A stretch of 64,000 nt of DNA from Lichenostomus cassidix (lineage: Eukaryota; Chordata; Aves; Passeriformes; Meliphagidae): NCBI GenBank assembly GCA_008360975.2, contig CM039184.1:57068797-57132796 (forward strand), in the 5' to 3' direction. Numbering within the stretch: position 1 is the stretch's first letter; each line of letters begins with the position of its first letter. Below the pieces are notes generated by a model. The model saw only the letters and a program-made list of their open reading frames with translations. It made no database searches and was not told the DNA's origin. Position numbers and translations under genes: made by a program. Shown here one piece after another: positions 11,361-22,395 of the stretch.

Positions 11361-11456
11361 CTGTAGCAGCCTGAAGGTGGAGAGGTGGCCATAAACACCA
11401 CACTGGGGTGGCAGCATGGCCAGGGCAGTGCCTGTCCCCTGTGCTGGGACAGCTCT

Positions 11457-11875
11457 GGGACAGGAGACCCTGAGGGGCTGGAGGTGTCCAGGGAAGGGAA
11501 TGGAGCTGGGAAGGTCTGGAGAACTCCTGAGGGAGCTGGGAAAGGAGCTGAGCCTGGAGCAAAGGAGGCTCAGGGGGACCTTGTGGCTCTGCACAACTGC
11601 TGCCAGGAGGGGACAGCTGGGGGGTCAGGCTGTGCTCCAGGGAACAGGGACAGGAGGAGAGGGAACAGCCTCAGGCTGGGCCAGGGGAGGCTCAGGGTGG
11701 ATTTGGGGAAATTCCTGCTGGAAAGGACTGTCCAGCCCTGGTGGAGTCCCCATGGCTGGAGGGATTTCAGAGCCCTGTGGATGTGGCACTTGGGGACATG
11801 GGGCAGTGGTGGGGATGGTTGCACTCCATGATCTCAGAGGGCTTTTCCAACCCCAATGATTCCATGATTCTGTGC
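11457..11875 (+). mobile_element. CR1 LINE fragment, long 3' region
   Basis: About 420 bases: GGAGACCCTGAGGGGCTGG, GCTGAGCCTGGAGCAAAGG, GACCTTGTGGCTCTGCACAA, CTGTGCTCCAGGGAACAGGG, CCTGTGGATGTGGCACTTGG, GGGCTTTTCCAACCCCAATG, and tail ATTCCATGATTCTGTG. Near-identical blocks recur at 17615 and, reversed, at 41358, so these three belong to one subfamily. Confidence 0.94.
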
Positions 11876-13037
11876 TCTATAAAGCATCTTCCAAATGTCT
11901 GCAGTGCCCTCCAGGTGAGAGAACAAAGCCCTGAAGCATGGAAATGTCATCAAGCCACCAACAGGGTGAGATCCTTACTTTGGACACTTCTCCCCTCTGA
12001 GCTCAGCTCAAAACAAAGCTGCTGCCAGCTGTGCTGCCCTAACACCTTTCTGCAGCTGCTCTGAGCACTGCTGACATCCCTTCCCCTCTCCTGCAGCAGG
12101 GTTGGTACCTGGGTGGGAAGGAGCTGGGAAACATTCCCCAGAGCACTGCAGGTACCTCTGGTTTTTACGGCTTCTATTATTATGCCCATTATTCTCCTCC
12201 AATGTGGTTATTGGCTCATTAGTATTTAAATCAGCTGATAACACAGGGAGAGCTATTCCTCCTGACAGGGGCTTTACAGCCGGGCTGGCAGGCCGGGGGT
12301 TATAATGGAGCCACTCGGTGGCATTTCTGTCCAACAAGCTGTGGTTTTTAGCCCGCAGAAGTGTCAGAGCAAAGGGGGCAGATCTGCATTTTGGCGGCAC
12401 AGAGGGAGGATTAGGAGTTTATTGTGGGCTGGGAAATGAGCTGCGAGAGAGCAGCAGCGCGGATGGCTGGCTTTGTGGCCAGAGCCAGCGCCAGGGAGGA
12501 CAGGAGGGTGGCTTGAAGCAGCTCTTTGGCCACTTGGAGGGCTGGATAATGAGCCAAATGGCACTAAAAGGGCAGGGGGCAGGACAGGAGGGGAGTGGAA
12601 AATGGGGAGATGGAGGTGTTGGGCTGGGCAGACTGAGTTGTTCTCTTTCTCCCTCCCTGCACTTACATTCCCTTCATTTAGACACTTGATTTGGCCCTTT
12701 GTGAGGTGGGAAGAAAACAGCAGAATTACAGACTTCGATTGGAGATCTTGCCTTGTGATTTTGCCCTTTTGTGTGGACTTAAGAACTTTCAGGGCTTTAC
12801 CTTAGAAATAAAAAAATTAGCCTCGTTTTCTCTGCCTCCAGCTCATTACAGCCCCGGGTGGTTTCTCATTTTGGCAATGAGTAACTCAAGTCTGTTAGAG
12901 GCACTGAAATGCACAGATGGCTCTGACAGGTCTGTGGGGTCCTTGGTTTATTGGGAGATCCTGCCGGCGAAGTGGGGATGCTGCAAACTTCATGTGGGGA
13001 CATCTCCTGTCCAGGAAAATCTCGTGGGAGGTAAGCC
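11876..13037. other. Unique sequence with a possible regulatory core
   Basis: No gene. Positions about 12150-12480 are non-repetitive and unusual: an A/T-rich part (GCTCATTAGTATTTAAATC, then AGCTGATAA) runs into a part with retained CpGs (CAGCCGGGCTGGCAGGCCGG, GCAGCAGCGCGGATGG). Such mosaics are often conserved enhancers, but this cannot be tested here. Confidence 0.4.
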
Positions 13038-13104
13038 TGCCCATGGCAGGGGATGGAACTGGATGGGTTTTAAGGTCCTCTTCATCCCAAATCATTCTAT
13101 GGTT
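13038..13104 (+). mobile_element. Short CR1 3' end
   Basis: CCCATGGCAGGGGATGGAAC, GGATGGGTTTTAAGGTCC and CAAATCATTCTATGG. Only the last 65 bases remain. Confidence 0.8.
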
Positions 13105-13124
13105 GCATGAGAGAAAATTACTAA

Positions 13125-13215
13125 CAACAGCAATTAAAAATTAAAAAGCAACAAATTTAAAAAAACAAAATAAAACAAAACCAAACCAAACCAAAAAAAC
13201 CAACAAAAACCCAGA
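13125..13215. repeat. A-rich low-complexity tract
   Basis: AAAATTAAAAAGC leads into repeated CAAAA / CCAAA units (ACAAAACCAAACCAAACC). It follows the CR1 fragment after about 20 bases. Confidence 0.85.
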
Positions 13216-14973
13216 ACAACCCAAAACTTCCCAAGGACCTCAACCTCAAACCCTATGTGCAAGCCTTCATTTTAAAGCATCAGTGCATTGCCCTCCTCTG
13301 CAGCTCCTGCTGTGCTAACACAACTTCATCTCACCTTCCCAGGACACTGAAGAGCAGCAGTTTGGATGAGCTGTGTGCTCCCAGAAACCCCAATTCCTGT
13401 AAAATCAGTATTCTGGAAAGGACACTGTTCTTTTGGTGCCATCAGAGCCTGGAGGCATCATTCTGCAGCCAACCCTGGCAGCAGAGCTGGGCTGCTGTGC
13501 CACTCCTGGTGGCCCTGGCAGGGAGGACACTTGTCACAGCTCCTGTCCAGCCATGGAAAACACCTCTAGGAAGAGATTCCACACTGGGAAAGGTGATCAG
13601 CAGTCTAGGCAGCTGCCTAAGGACTCGGGAGATGGGTGTCCTCTCTGCCAGGGGTGCTGAGCAATGGGATTCCTCCTCACAATCCCCCTCCTGATCTCTT
13701 TGGGAAATGGAGAGAGTTCATTTCCCATTTTCTGCCAAGGAAATCCTCACCCATCCTGTCCCTGCCTGCCCCTTTGGTGGCCCAAGGCCCGCAGGGATGG
13801 CAGTGGAGCAGCACAGAAAGAGGGATGGCTGATCCATCCTCCTGCACCTGAAACCTTCCCAAAGCAGCTGAGGCACCAGGAGGAGTTCTGACCTCCTGGA
13901 TATGTGAGAAGGGAAGCAATGAGAGCTTCCCAAGCACCTCCGTGGTGAGAAGAGCAGCAATCCAACCCCAGCCAGCCCGGATGGACCAACCATCCCATCC
14001 TGCAGCTCTCACAGCCAACTGAGCTACTCTGCCCCACAAAACAACACTGGGGAAAGGAGAAACCCTGGCTGGAGAGAGCACTGTGCAGGGCTGAGGGGGA
14101 AAGAAAGGGCATTTTCACCTCTCTCTGTGATCAGGGTGGGGGAATATCTGTGTTTAAAGCCCTGCTCTGCCCCGGGTTTGCTGTGCCAGCTGGACCAGAG
14201 TGTTACAGATGATCAAGGAGCTCTTGCTCCTGCCTGGGACATCTCAGGCCCCCTCAGTGACCTTCCCTGTGGGCACTCACCCCGTGCCAGCCTGAGATGG
14301 GGACCAGCTGTTCTGACAGGCAGGGGGACAACAGGAAAATCTATTTCCCTCGTGAGGGAGTTGAATCTGAGTCAGGATTTATGGACCTGCAATATAGTTT
14401 TGTTTTTTTTTTTTTTTTAAAGGAGAGTGTTTCCACCCAAACCAGCTCCTTCTCCTTTCCCACACTGTAGCCATGCCAGCCTTTCCTGGGGCACTGCAAG
14501 GCTCACATCATGCAGGGTCTGGCTGGTTTTGGATCCAGCAGGAGTGATCCTAGAGAAGGAACATGGGGTGACTGTGCCAGGAGCCAGGGCAGGGCTGCAA
14601 CTGTGCCGGGGAGGTTGCCTGGTCTCACCACCTGTCCCTGCAAAGAGTCCTCTCCTCCCTCCTGGCCACCACCACACCAGCGCTGGGGTGAGGGTGTCAC
14701 CCTCAAGGTGCCACAAACCCCCTGAGAGCCACACAGGGGCTGCAGGGCCATTCCTGTGGGGAATCCCCTCTGGAGATCCCCTCGGGACCTCAGCCTGACG
14801 TTTCAAAGCTCTTTCCTCTCTCCAGACAGAGCCCCAGCAAACAATATCGATGGTTTAAATTTCCCTCCAAAACCAAACAGGAATTTGCTCCCTGGTGCTC
14901 TTGGTGTGAAAGCAATTCCTGTGGAGAAGAGTTTGTAAATGAGAAGTGACAGGCAGTGCCCATGATGGCAAAA
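13216..14973. other. Unique sequence without a recognisable gene
   Basis: Frames up to about 145 codons overlap one another without any recognisable motif. A poly-T tract lies at about 14402-14418. Nothing else seen. Confidence 0.5.
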
Positions 14974-15160
14974 CTTCCCTTCCCTTCCCTTCCCTTCCCT
15001 TCCCTTCCCTTCCCTTCCCTTCCCTTCCCTTCCCTTCCCTTCCCTTCCCTTCCCTTCCTTTCCCTTCCCTTCCCTTCCCTTCCCTTCCCTTCCCTTCCCT
15101 TCCCTTCCCTTCCCTTCCCTTCCCTTCCCTTCCCTTCCCTTCCCTTCCCTTCCCCTCCCT
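14974..15160. repeat. (CCCTT)n microsatellite
   Basis: About 37 nearly perfect CCCTT units. All + strand frames read Phe-Pro-Ser-Leu repeats. The right flank TTCAGCTGGACAGAT (15162-15176) is almost identical to the right flank of the second (CCCTT)n array at 39445. Confidence 0.97.
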
Positions 15161-15384
15161 GTTCAGCTGGACAGATGTGACCTCACAGCCTCCCCATTTC
15201 CAGGGCTGGAGGATTCCAACAGAATTCAGGATCTGAGAGAGTTTTGTGAATGAACTCAGTTAACCCAGAGGTGCTCAGCTCACTGCTCTCTGCTCAAGGG
15301 AATTCTCAACCAGAGTAAAGGGTCACTGCTGGGATTTCCTTCACCGCCCCCATTCCTCCCTCCTTCTCCAATAGGTCTCTGCAG

Positions 15385-15560
15385 TCACAGAAATACAGAA
15401 GAATTAAGGTTGGAAAAGCCCTCTGAGATCCCTGAGTCCAACCATCCCCCAGCAGTGCCAAGGCCACCTCTGCCCATGTCCCCAAGTGCCCCATCTGCAA
15501 GTTTTCAGTCCCTGCAGGGATGGGAACTCCACCCCTGCCCTGGGCAGCTGTGCCAAACCA
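15385..15560 (-). mobile_element. CR1 LINE fragment, 3' end
   Basis: Reversed: AAGGTTGGAAAAGCCCTCTG, GTCCAACCATCCCCCAGCAG, CCATGTCCCCAAGTGCC and GGGATGGGAACTCCACCCC. Same subtype as the copy at 7716. Confidence 0.92.
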
Positions 15561-17614
15561 TGTTGGTGTGATAAGCACTTATCAAATGTGATAACAGGGA
15601 TTTGGATGAGCAGAAGGTATGGCTTGGGGGGTGTTTTGGTTCTTCCCCAGGATTCTGGAGGTGGCTTTGTCCCCAGGCAGCACAGACCTTCTCTCTGAGT
15701 GGCTGGAGGCACTGTGGGCACACAGCAGGGAGAAACCAAGGCCACAACCCCAGGAGCAGCTCCTAAGGAGCCCCAGAGGTGAATCTCATTCTCCCTACAC
15801 AGGGAAACATCTCTGCATCAGTCAGCATGAAAATAAACCCCAAACCTCCATCCCAAAGCAAAGCAGCCATCAGTTGCCAGGCTGGAAACCTTTGCATTTT
15901 CATAAGAAAAGCTCCTGCTCCTCCTAATTCCTCGGGATTCTATTTGCAGCCTTTTCTCTGCTGTGGGAAACAAGCTGTTCCATTTTAATTGGGAGAATTG
16001 CAGAAATAACTTGTTTAAATGCATTTTGGGCTCAGAATAAAACCCAAAGAATAGAACAAAATTAAAAATGCAGCATTACCCCTGTTCTCCCCCTTCAAAT
16101 CAGAAAAAATATCGTTTCCGGATGCACAGTGATAGGATATTATTATTTTTCCTATCTCAGAGGAAAGGTTTCAGCTTGTTGCTTCCCTCCCCTGGTTTTA
16201 ACTGTACAATAATCATTGCGCTTTGCTAAATTTTGAAAAGGAGCAGCACTGGAAAATGAAAATGAAAAATCAAAACATTCCACGTGACAAAACTATTACA
16301 ATTGAACTGCTGTGCCTGTTCAGAATGATTTTTTAAACCAGCCCCAAAAAAACGAGGAAAAAAAATCCTATAAGTGGCTTTTGATCAAATGACTGGGGAA
16401 CTGGTTTGCTGAGAGCTTTGCTCAAGCCAAATCTCCATTTTCCAGCATAATCAGCTATTTGACCAGACACCATCCCTGTGCCGGAGCTGCCCCTGTGCTC
16501 CTATCGATAGAAGGCTTTGGGAAAGAACCTGCCCGGCTGGATTGCTGTTAATAGGTCAATTTGCTGCTCGTTTCCTATTCTCGTATTGTATGGGAGAGAA
16601 GCTTCTCCTGCGGGGTACAGTGGGTTTCACTGGGTTTATTCACCGGGTTTAATTCCCTTTTCCATCCCTGAACTCTTCTTTTCCCCGGTTGTGCCAGAAA
16701 ACCTTCCCAAGCTCAGATGTGCTGTGCTCTCTTCTCAGGGCGTGGAAGGGAGGGTTTGGACAGCCAGGCTGGGGATGTCCAGTCCCACTGACCCTCCTGA
16801 CCCACTGACCCTCTTGACCCACCCAGCCCCACTGACCCTCCCAGGATCACTCCTTCCTCGCAGGACAGGGTGGCACTGTCACCCTCTGGGGCTGCCCATG
16901 GCTCACGGGAAGGCTGCAGGGAGACTCCAGAGGCTCCAAGGACCTGGGGACAGCCGAGGGACACCCCGGGGGTGGCACAGGGTGTGGGGGAACCAGAGCC
17001 CTCCCGGAGCTGGTTTGTCAGCAGAGCAGCCTTTGATTGCCCCATTCCTGCAGGAAGATAAAACGGGTAAAGCAATGGGTATTTACTCTTCTCCGCTTGT
17101 GTACACAACAGAACTGTGTTGCCTTTAATGGGAGCTCTGTGCTAATTGCCGTCATTAACAAAGTGAGGCTCTAAGCTCCGCAACATCTCTCTCTCAGCCC
17201 TGTGCGATGCGCTGCCTCTGCTCCGAGATCTCTCCCAAAATGCCTCTCCCCGGTGAGAGGCATCTGAGCCGTGGCGTGGTTCACCCTCCCCAAAAGCCTT
17301 TTTGGCATCCTCGGCAGCTCCCCGAGCCGGGCATGGCCAGAGCTCCGCAGGATGCTGCTGATGTTCATTCGTGGAGCTCTTGGCTCAATCCCGATTGCCT
17401 CTCCCAGCGCGCTGGGAATGTCGTGTGAGCAGCATATGCCACAGCAGATGGCAGAGGCTCCAGCCCAGCCCGGCTCGGCGAGAAATCTCTGCAGAGCTCC
17501 CTCCTGCTTTGGATAGAGCTGGGATGGAGTGGGGACAGGTTGGGGATGAAAGGGGAAAGGAGCAGTGATGGAAAACGAGCTGAACGCTGAGTGTCTCCAC
17601 CTTCTGCAAAGGGA
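15561..17614. other. Unique sequence: A/T-rich block and CpG-rich patch
   Basis: No gene. Positions 16040-16460 are A/T-rich and non-repetitive, containing TTTGATCAAATG and CCACGTGAC. Positions 17080-17500 hold about 21 CpG dinucleotides in 420 bases, against very few nearby. Between them, about 16780-16850 has imperfect CCCACTGACCCTCCTGA units. Confidence 0.45.
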
Positions 17615-17836
17615 ACTGGAGAGAGGCCAGGGAACAGAGCTGGGAAGGGTCTGGAGAATTCCTGAGGGAGCTGGGAAAGGAGCTGAGCCTGGAGCAAAGG
17701 AGGCTCAGGGGGACCTTGTGGCTCTGCACAACTGCTGCCAGGAGGGGACAGCCGGGGGGTCAGGCTGTGCTCCAGGGAACAGGGACAGGAGGAGAGGGAA
17801 CAGCCTCAGGCTGGGCCAGGGGAGGCTCAGGGTGGA
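17615..17836 (+). mobile_element. CR1 fragment lacking its 3' end
   Basis: Matches the first half of the CR1 copy at 11457 almost base for base, from AACAGAGCTGGGAAGG to GAGGCTCAGGGTGGA, then stops and unrelated sequence follows. CR1 copies normally lose the 5' end, so a missing 3' end points to a later deletion or rearrangement. Confidence 0.9.
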
Positions 17837-18910
17837 CAGCAGCAAGGAGTGAGGAAGGTCTGGAGACACACTTCCCTCTGGTTCCTGGTGTGGAGATGAG
17901 ATCATTAACATTCTGCACCATCCCGGGCAGACACTGGGATGCTCATCAGACAATAGTTCAGTGCATCCAATTTACAATGCAATTACATTTTAATAAGCTG
18001 TGACCCCTGAGGTGGCACCTGGCACCTGCCAGCCGAGATCCAGCACTGACCCGGGCTCGCCCACGGGTGGATGTGCTGCAGCTCACGAGGGGACAGCGAA
18101 TATCGATTTTATATGTTTATATATAAAATATAACCTGTGCTGATGTCCAGCCTGGCTGCTGGACCTTGGGAATGAGGTGGCTCAATTTCCCTCTGCTCTA
18201 ATAGAGGTCTCATTCCTGGCCTTGGGAAGATGATGCAGAGCCCTGGAAGGTCCTTTGGCTCCTTTCCCACCAGGCTGGCAGGGAAATGAGACTTTGGGAT
18301 AAGGGGGAAGTGAGGAAAAGCAAAACCTTACACACCCTCATCTGTCCCTGCACTGAGCTGGGCTGAGAGCAGCTCCAAGGAGCTTCACCCAGCTCTGACT
18401 GCTGCAAGCCTTAAAAAATAAATCAAAAATCATCCCTAATCCCTGATGACAAACTCCAGAGAGGGTCAAATTCCTTTATAAGGATGAAATGAGAGGTTTT
18501 ATGATCACACTGCCTTATTACACCCGGCTCCCTGTAGTGTCACATGCATCCTAAGAACCAATTTACTGTGTAACTCGCTCTCTCCAGCAACATTAGGAGC
18601 AAAATAACTTCTAAATATCCTTTCACAGCCAGAACTGCTGCTGTTGTGGTAAACCTTTGCCTAGTGGCATTCAGGAATGCAGAAGGGCCAAAGCATCCAA
18701 GCACTGCTGAGGAGGGAAGTGGGGTTTTGTGGTCTTTTCCTGGGAATAAAGGCTGAATGCCTCGTTTATTTTGTGATGGGAAAGTGTATGGAGCCTCCTG
18801 AGCATGCTGGCTGCAGCGAGGATGGCATGAGGCTCCTGCTTTAGTTTTGACAAGTGACTTCCATCTGCACGAGTGAAGAGTCTCTGCCATGAAGGGAGAG
18901 AGCCAATTGC
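17837..18910. other. Unique sequence without a recognisable gene
   Basis: Includes an A/T-rich patch at 18105-18135 (TATATATAAAATATAA) and another at about 18460-18620. No gene seen. Confidence 0.5.
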
Positions 18911-19078
18911 TCTCCTCTTTCTCTTTCTCTTTCTCCTTCTCCTTCTCCTTCTCCTTCTCCTTCTCCTTCTCCTTCTCCTTCTCCTTCTCCTCCGCCTCCT
19001 CCTCCTCCACCCCCTTCCCCTTCCCCTTCCCCTTCCCCTTCCCCTTCCCCTTCCCCTTCCCCTTCCCCTTCCCTTTCC
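18911..19078. repeat. 168-bp polypyrimidine tract
   Basis: Starts as CTCTTT units, becomes (CTCCTT)n, passes through CCTCCGCCTCCTCC and ends as (CCCCTT)n. One strand is almost entirely C and T. The Arg-Gly, Glu and Leu-Pro frames across it are artefacts. Confidence 0.97.
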
Positions 19079-21394
19079 ATGGCACGAATTCACTTCCTCT
19101 GGGCAGAAGCCCCAAAGTCCCTGCTGCTGAGAAATGATGGGAGCAGCAGGAAAAGCCAGAGCAGGAAGGCACCAAAGGCACCAAAGGCATCTCTCACCCC
19201 AGCGACCTTCCCTGCCACGCTCAGCCCCCCACACAGAGCTTGGAAGTTAATTTTCCCTTGCAGGGGACAGATGATGTATGGGGAAAGGGGGATTTTCTTC
19301 CTGGGATCTCCTTTGCCAGGAGGGAGCTTTGGAGCAGTAACTCTGGGCCTGTAAGGATCCATTTCACCTCCCTTTTGTATTCCCTCCCTTTGCCTTTATT
19401 TATTTGCTTTATCTACAGTTTCCTTTCTTGTAGAGCTCTCAGCCTCCTCTTTCTTCCTTTTTCCCCTCCTTTTCTTATTCATACTTTCAAAGACACCTTT
19501 GGCAGAGAAGGAAGACAACCCCATGGAAATTTCCCTCTTCTCCATTTTCAAGCTTGCTCAGAAAAGAAGCAGGAGGTGGGGAGAGAGAAACCACCCAGCA
19601 TGGAAACCCCTGGGAAGCTTCTCCTGCTGTTTTTGGGATGGCAGGGGAGCCTTATCTGGCCTTGCACACAAGGAAGGAGAGCCCGAGCCTTGTGAAGTGC
19701 AGTGAGGAACACAGAGCCTAATGGAAAAATCATTTGCTTGTAGCATTTAATTAAATATGTAAATTTATGAAAGGCCCTGAAATCATCAAATTAAAAGGCA
19801 GAGCTGTCATGAATTTTGATTTGAATTTCTCCACGGGCTTTCCCTCCATCATCCCCAGCTCGCTTTGCCTTTAATCAGAGGTGGCACCTGGGGATGGCAG
19901 AGCTGCTGCCAGGGCTGTCCTCGGGGTGTCCCCAGGTGTGACACACACAGGAGGCTTTGATTCCCTGCACATCCACGGGAATGAATTCCTGCTGGGGCTG
20001 TGCTTTTTTCCTGCAGGGAATCCAGCATGGAGCAGGGACACAGAGCTGTCACCATGTCACCCAGAGCTTGGGGTGGTGGCACCACATCCCTGGAGATCTG
20101 CTGCAGCAACTCTCCCTTGCAGTTCCAGTGTCCCCAAACTTGCCCAGCTACAATCCCATCCTGCAGCTGGAAGTCTGGCTTGCTCTGTACCAAAATCTAC
20201 CTGGAACTTCTCCCACAGACCCAGAGATGTGGGACTTGGGACTGTGGCACAACGAGCATTTCCCCAGCAGCCTGTCACTGTTCAGTGCGACTCTGGTCAC
20301 CCTCCAAAGTGCCACCACCCCTCTCAGAACTGGGGGACTTTGTCACACCCAAGATGAATTTGGCCCTTCTGCTTTGCAGTTGACCAGGCAGAACCTGGAG
20401 CTGCCTCCCCCTTCCCATGGCCAGCTCAGCTTTTGGGTTTTCACCTGGACTTGGGGTGAACAATTCACCTTGGAATTGATGTGAACTTTGGGTTTCATCA
20501 ACCCTGGACTTGAGGTGAACAATTCACCTATTCCTGCCTTGCCAGGCTGGATTAGATCAGGACTGAGAGGTCTGGAGGTGCACAGCCCAGCTCGGTTTGG
20601 CACTGACAGTGGGACAGTAAGGGATCACAAGCAGGTCCTCACTCTGCACTCCCAGCTGCCAGTAGGAGATGCTCAAGAGGATTTCCAGCTCCACAGGTCC
20701 TTCCCGTTCCCCCTGCAGCTTGTTTGTACACCTGGCTGAGGCACGGAGAAGTGTCCTGGGAAGCACAGGAATACATTTATCCTGTGGAGAAGCTGCCCTG
20801 ACACCCTGGAGAGCAGAGTGGGGAAGAGATGTCCTCTCCTCCAGCTCACTCCTGTCGCTGCTGCTCCACAGAGACCAGGGACAGCTCCAGCTGTGCAAAT
20901 GAGATCCAAGAGATTAATAACATTTTAATGTGTGCTCTTAGCATGGAGAGTTGGGTTTTCCCGCTTCTTGCTTTCCCTTTGATGGTGATAAATGAAGGGG
21001 ATGTCCTTTGCTTGTACAGCTGCAAGGCTGGGCCTTTGGAGATGGAAGGGAGGATGAGGGAGATTATTTTATCAGGAAGTTGAAAGAAGGACTAAAGGAG
21101 TACCAGGGGGCTGTGCTGATTCCTGGGGAGCTCCAGTCAGTAATAATCCAAGGTGGCAGCTTTCTCAGCAGTGAGAAAAGTCTTCATGGGTGAGGAGTTC
21201 TCCTGCCCATGATGCCAGCCCCACCTGAGCTCTGTGGGTTGTTGTGGAGAACACAAATCTGGCCAGGAACATCTGCCAGCTGGGGATTTGACCCCCAAGG
21301 CCTTTGCCTTCACAAGGTCTTGAGCTCCAGGAGAGGTGGAGAGCAGGAGAGGCTGCAGGAGGTGTGTGTGGAGCAGAACTCAGCACAAGCTGTC
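19079..21394. other. Unique sequence without a recognisable gene
   Basis: Overlapping frames up to 175 codons at 19881-20484 lie in all three + frames and have no recognisable motif. An A/T-rich patch is at 19720-19830 (GCATTTAATTAAATATG). A short direct repeat, GGTGAACAATTCACCT, occurs near 20456 and 20515. Confidence 0.45.
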
Positions 21395-21760
21395 AGAGAG
21401 TCCAGAGCGACACCAAGATCATGAGAGGGATGGACCAGCTCTGCTGTGAGGAGAGGCTGGGAGAGTTGGGATTGTTCAGCCTGGAGAAAGAAGGCTGCGG
21501 GGTGACTTAATTTTGGCCTTGCGGTAACTGAAGGGAGCTGACAAGAGAGATAGAGACTTTGGACAAGGGCTTGGAGGGACAGGACTAGGGGGAATGGGTT
21601 AGACTGAAAGAGAGTAGGGTTAGATGGGACAGTAAGAAAAACTTCTTTATTGTGAGGAAGGTGAGGCCCTGGCACAGGGTGCCCAGAGCAGCTGCGGATG
21701 CCACATCCTGGCAGTGTTCCAGGCCAGGTTGGACAGGGCTTGGAGCCACCTGGGACAGTG

Positions 21761-21766
21761 GAAGGT
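21761..21766. repeat. Target-site duplication GAAGGT, left copy
   Basis: Belongs to the interrupted CR1. The same six bases recur at 22029-22034 after the LTR. Confidence 0.88.
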
Positions 21767-22028
21767 TGTGGCTAGCACAGGTGTTTCCCACGAGAACTTC
21801 TTCTGTGTTTTATAAACAAAGATAAAGTTTGGATGTTGTTAGAACAGTGTCTCGAGATTTGGGCAGTTCAGGCCTGGCCAGTCAGGCCTAGGGGGAAGTT
21901 TCTGACTGATCAGTCTGGGTGACCTCTGAAAAGCCTATATAGGTTGGATTCAAAAGAATAAATCTCTCTTTTCTATGCTACGCTGAGAATCCAGGTTTTT
22001 CTTCTCTGCTAGTGGCTCAACAGCGACA
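21767..22028 (+). mobile_element. Solo LTR of an endogenous retrovirus inside CR1
   Basis: A 262-bp element starting TGTGGCTAGCAC and ending AACAGCGACA, flanked by a perfect 6-bp duplication (GAAGGT). It holds a TATA-like TATATAG at 21936 and a polyadenylation signal AATAAA at 21957, an order and spacing fitting a short LTR with a very short R region. A 6-bp duplication fits class II (ERVK-like) elements. No internal genes remain. Confidence 0.9.
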
Positions 22029-22034
22029 GAAGGT
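22029..22034. repeat. Target-site duplication GAAGGT, right copy
   Basis: Directly follows the terminal CA of the LTR and matches 21761-21766. Confidence 0.88.
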
Positions 22035-22167
22035 GTCCCTGCCATGGCAGGGGTTGGGATGAGATGAGGTTTAAAGTCCCTTCCCACCCAAACCATTCTG
22101 AGATTCCATGATTGCTTTGTCTCCAGCACAGCCAACACCCAAATACTCCCCAGACCTGCAGTGTCCC

Positions 22168-22395
22168 TGAGGCTTAGATTGAATATTAGGAAAAATTCCT
22201 TTATGGAAAGGGTGGTCAAGCCCTGGCACAGGGCAGGGGTGGAGTCCCCATCCCTGGAGGGATGTCAGAGCCCTGTGGATGTGGCACTTGGGGACACAGG
22301 GCAGTGGTGGCCTGGGAAGTGCTGGGGATGGTTGGACTCAATGATCTCAGAGGACTTTTCCAACCTAAAGCATTCTGGGATTCCATGATTGTGAG
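22168..22395 (+). mobile_element. CR1 LINE fragment, 3' end
   Basis: TTAGATTGAATATTAGG, TTTATGGAAAGGGTGGTC, CCTGTGGATGTGGCACTTGG, GGTTGGACTCAATGATCTCA and GACTTTTCCAACCTAAAGC. It lies about 60 bases after the LTR-split CR1, in the same direction. Confidence 0.93.

Larger units (their letters stand above)
21395..22111 (+). mobile_element. CR1 fragment split by an LTR insertion
   Basis: CR1 runs from AGAGTCCAGAGCGACACCAA through GATGGACCAGCTCTGCTGTG, AAACTTCTTTATTGTGAGG and GGCCCTGGCACAGGGTGCCC to CCTGGGACAGTGGAAGGT at 21766. It is broken by 262 foreign bases, resumes at 22029 (GAAGGTGTCCCTGCCATGG) and ends near ACCATTCTGAGATTCCATG. The two halves join perfectly once the insert and one 6-bp duplicate are ignored, so the CR1 is older than the LTR. 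Confidence 0.93.

Noticed and set aside
18540..19234. Minus-strand Arg/Gly- and Glu/Lys-rich frames of about 200 codons
   Set aside because: They lie across the polypyrimidine tract and are low-complexity artefacts.
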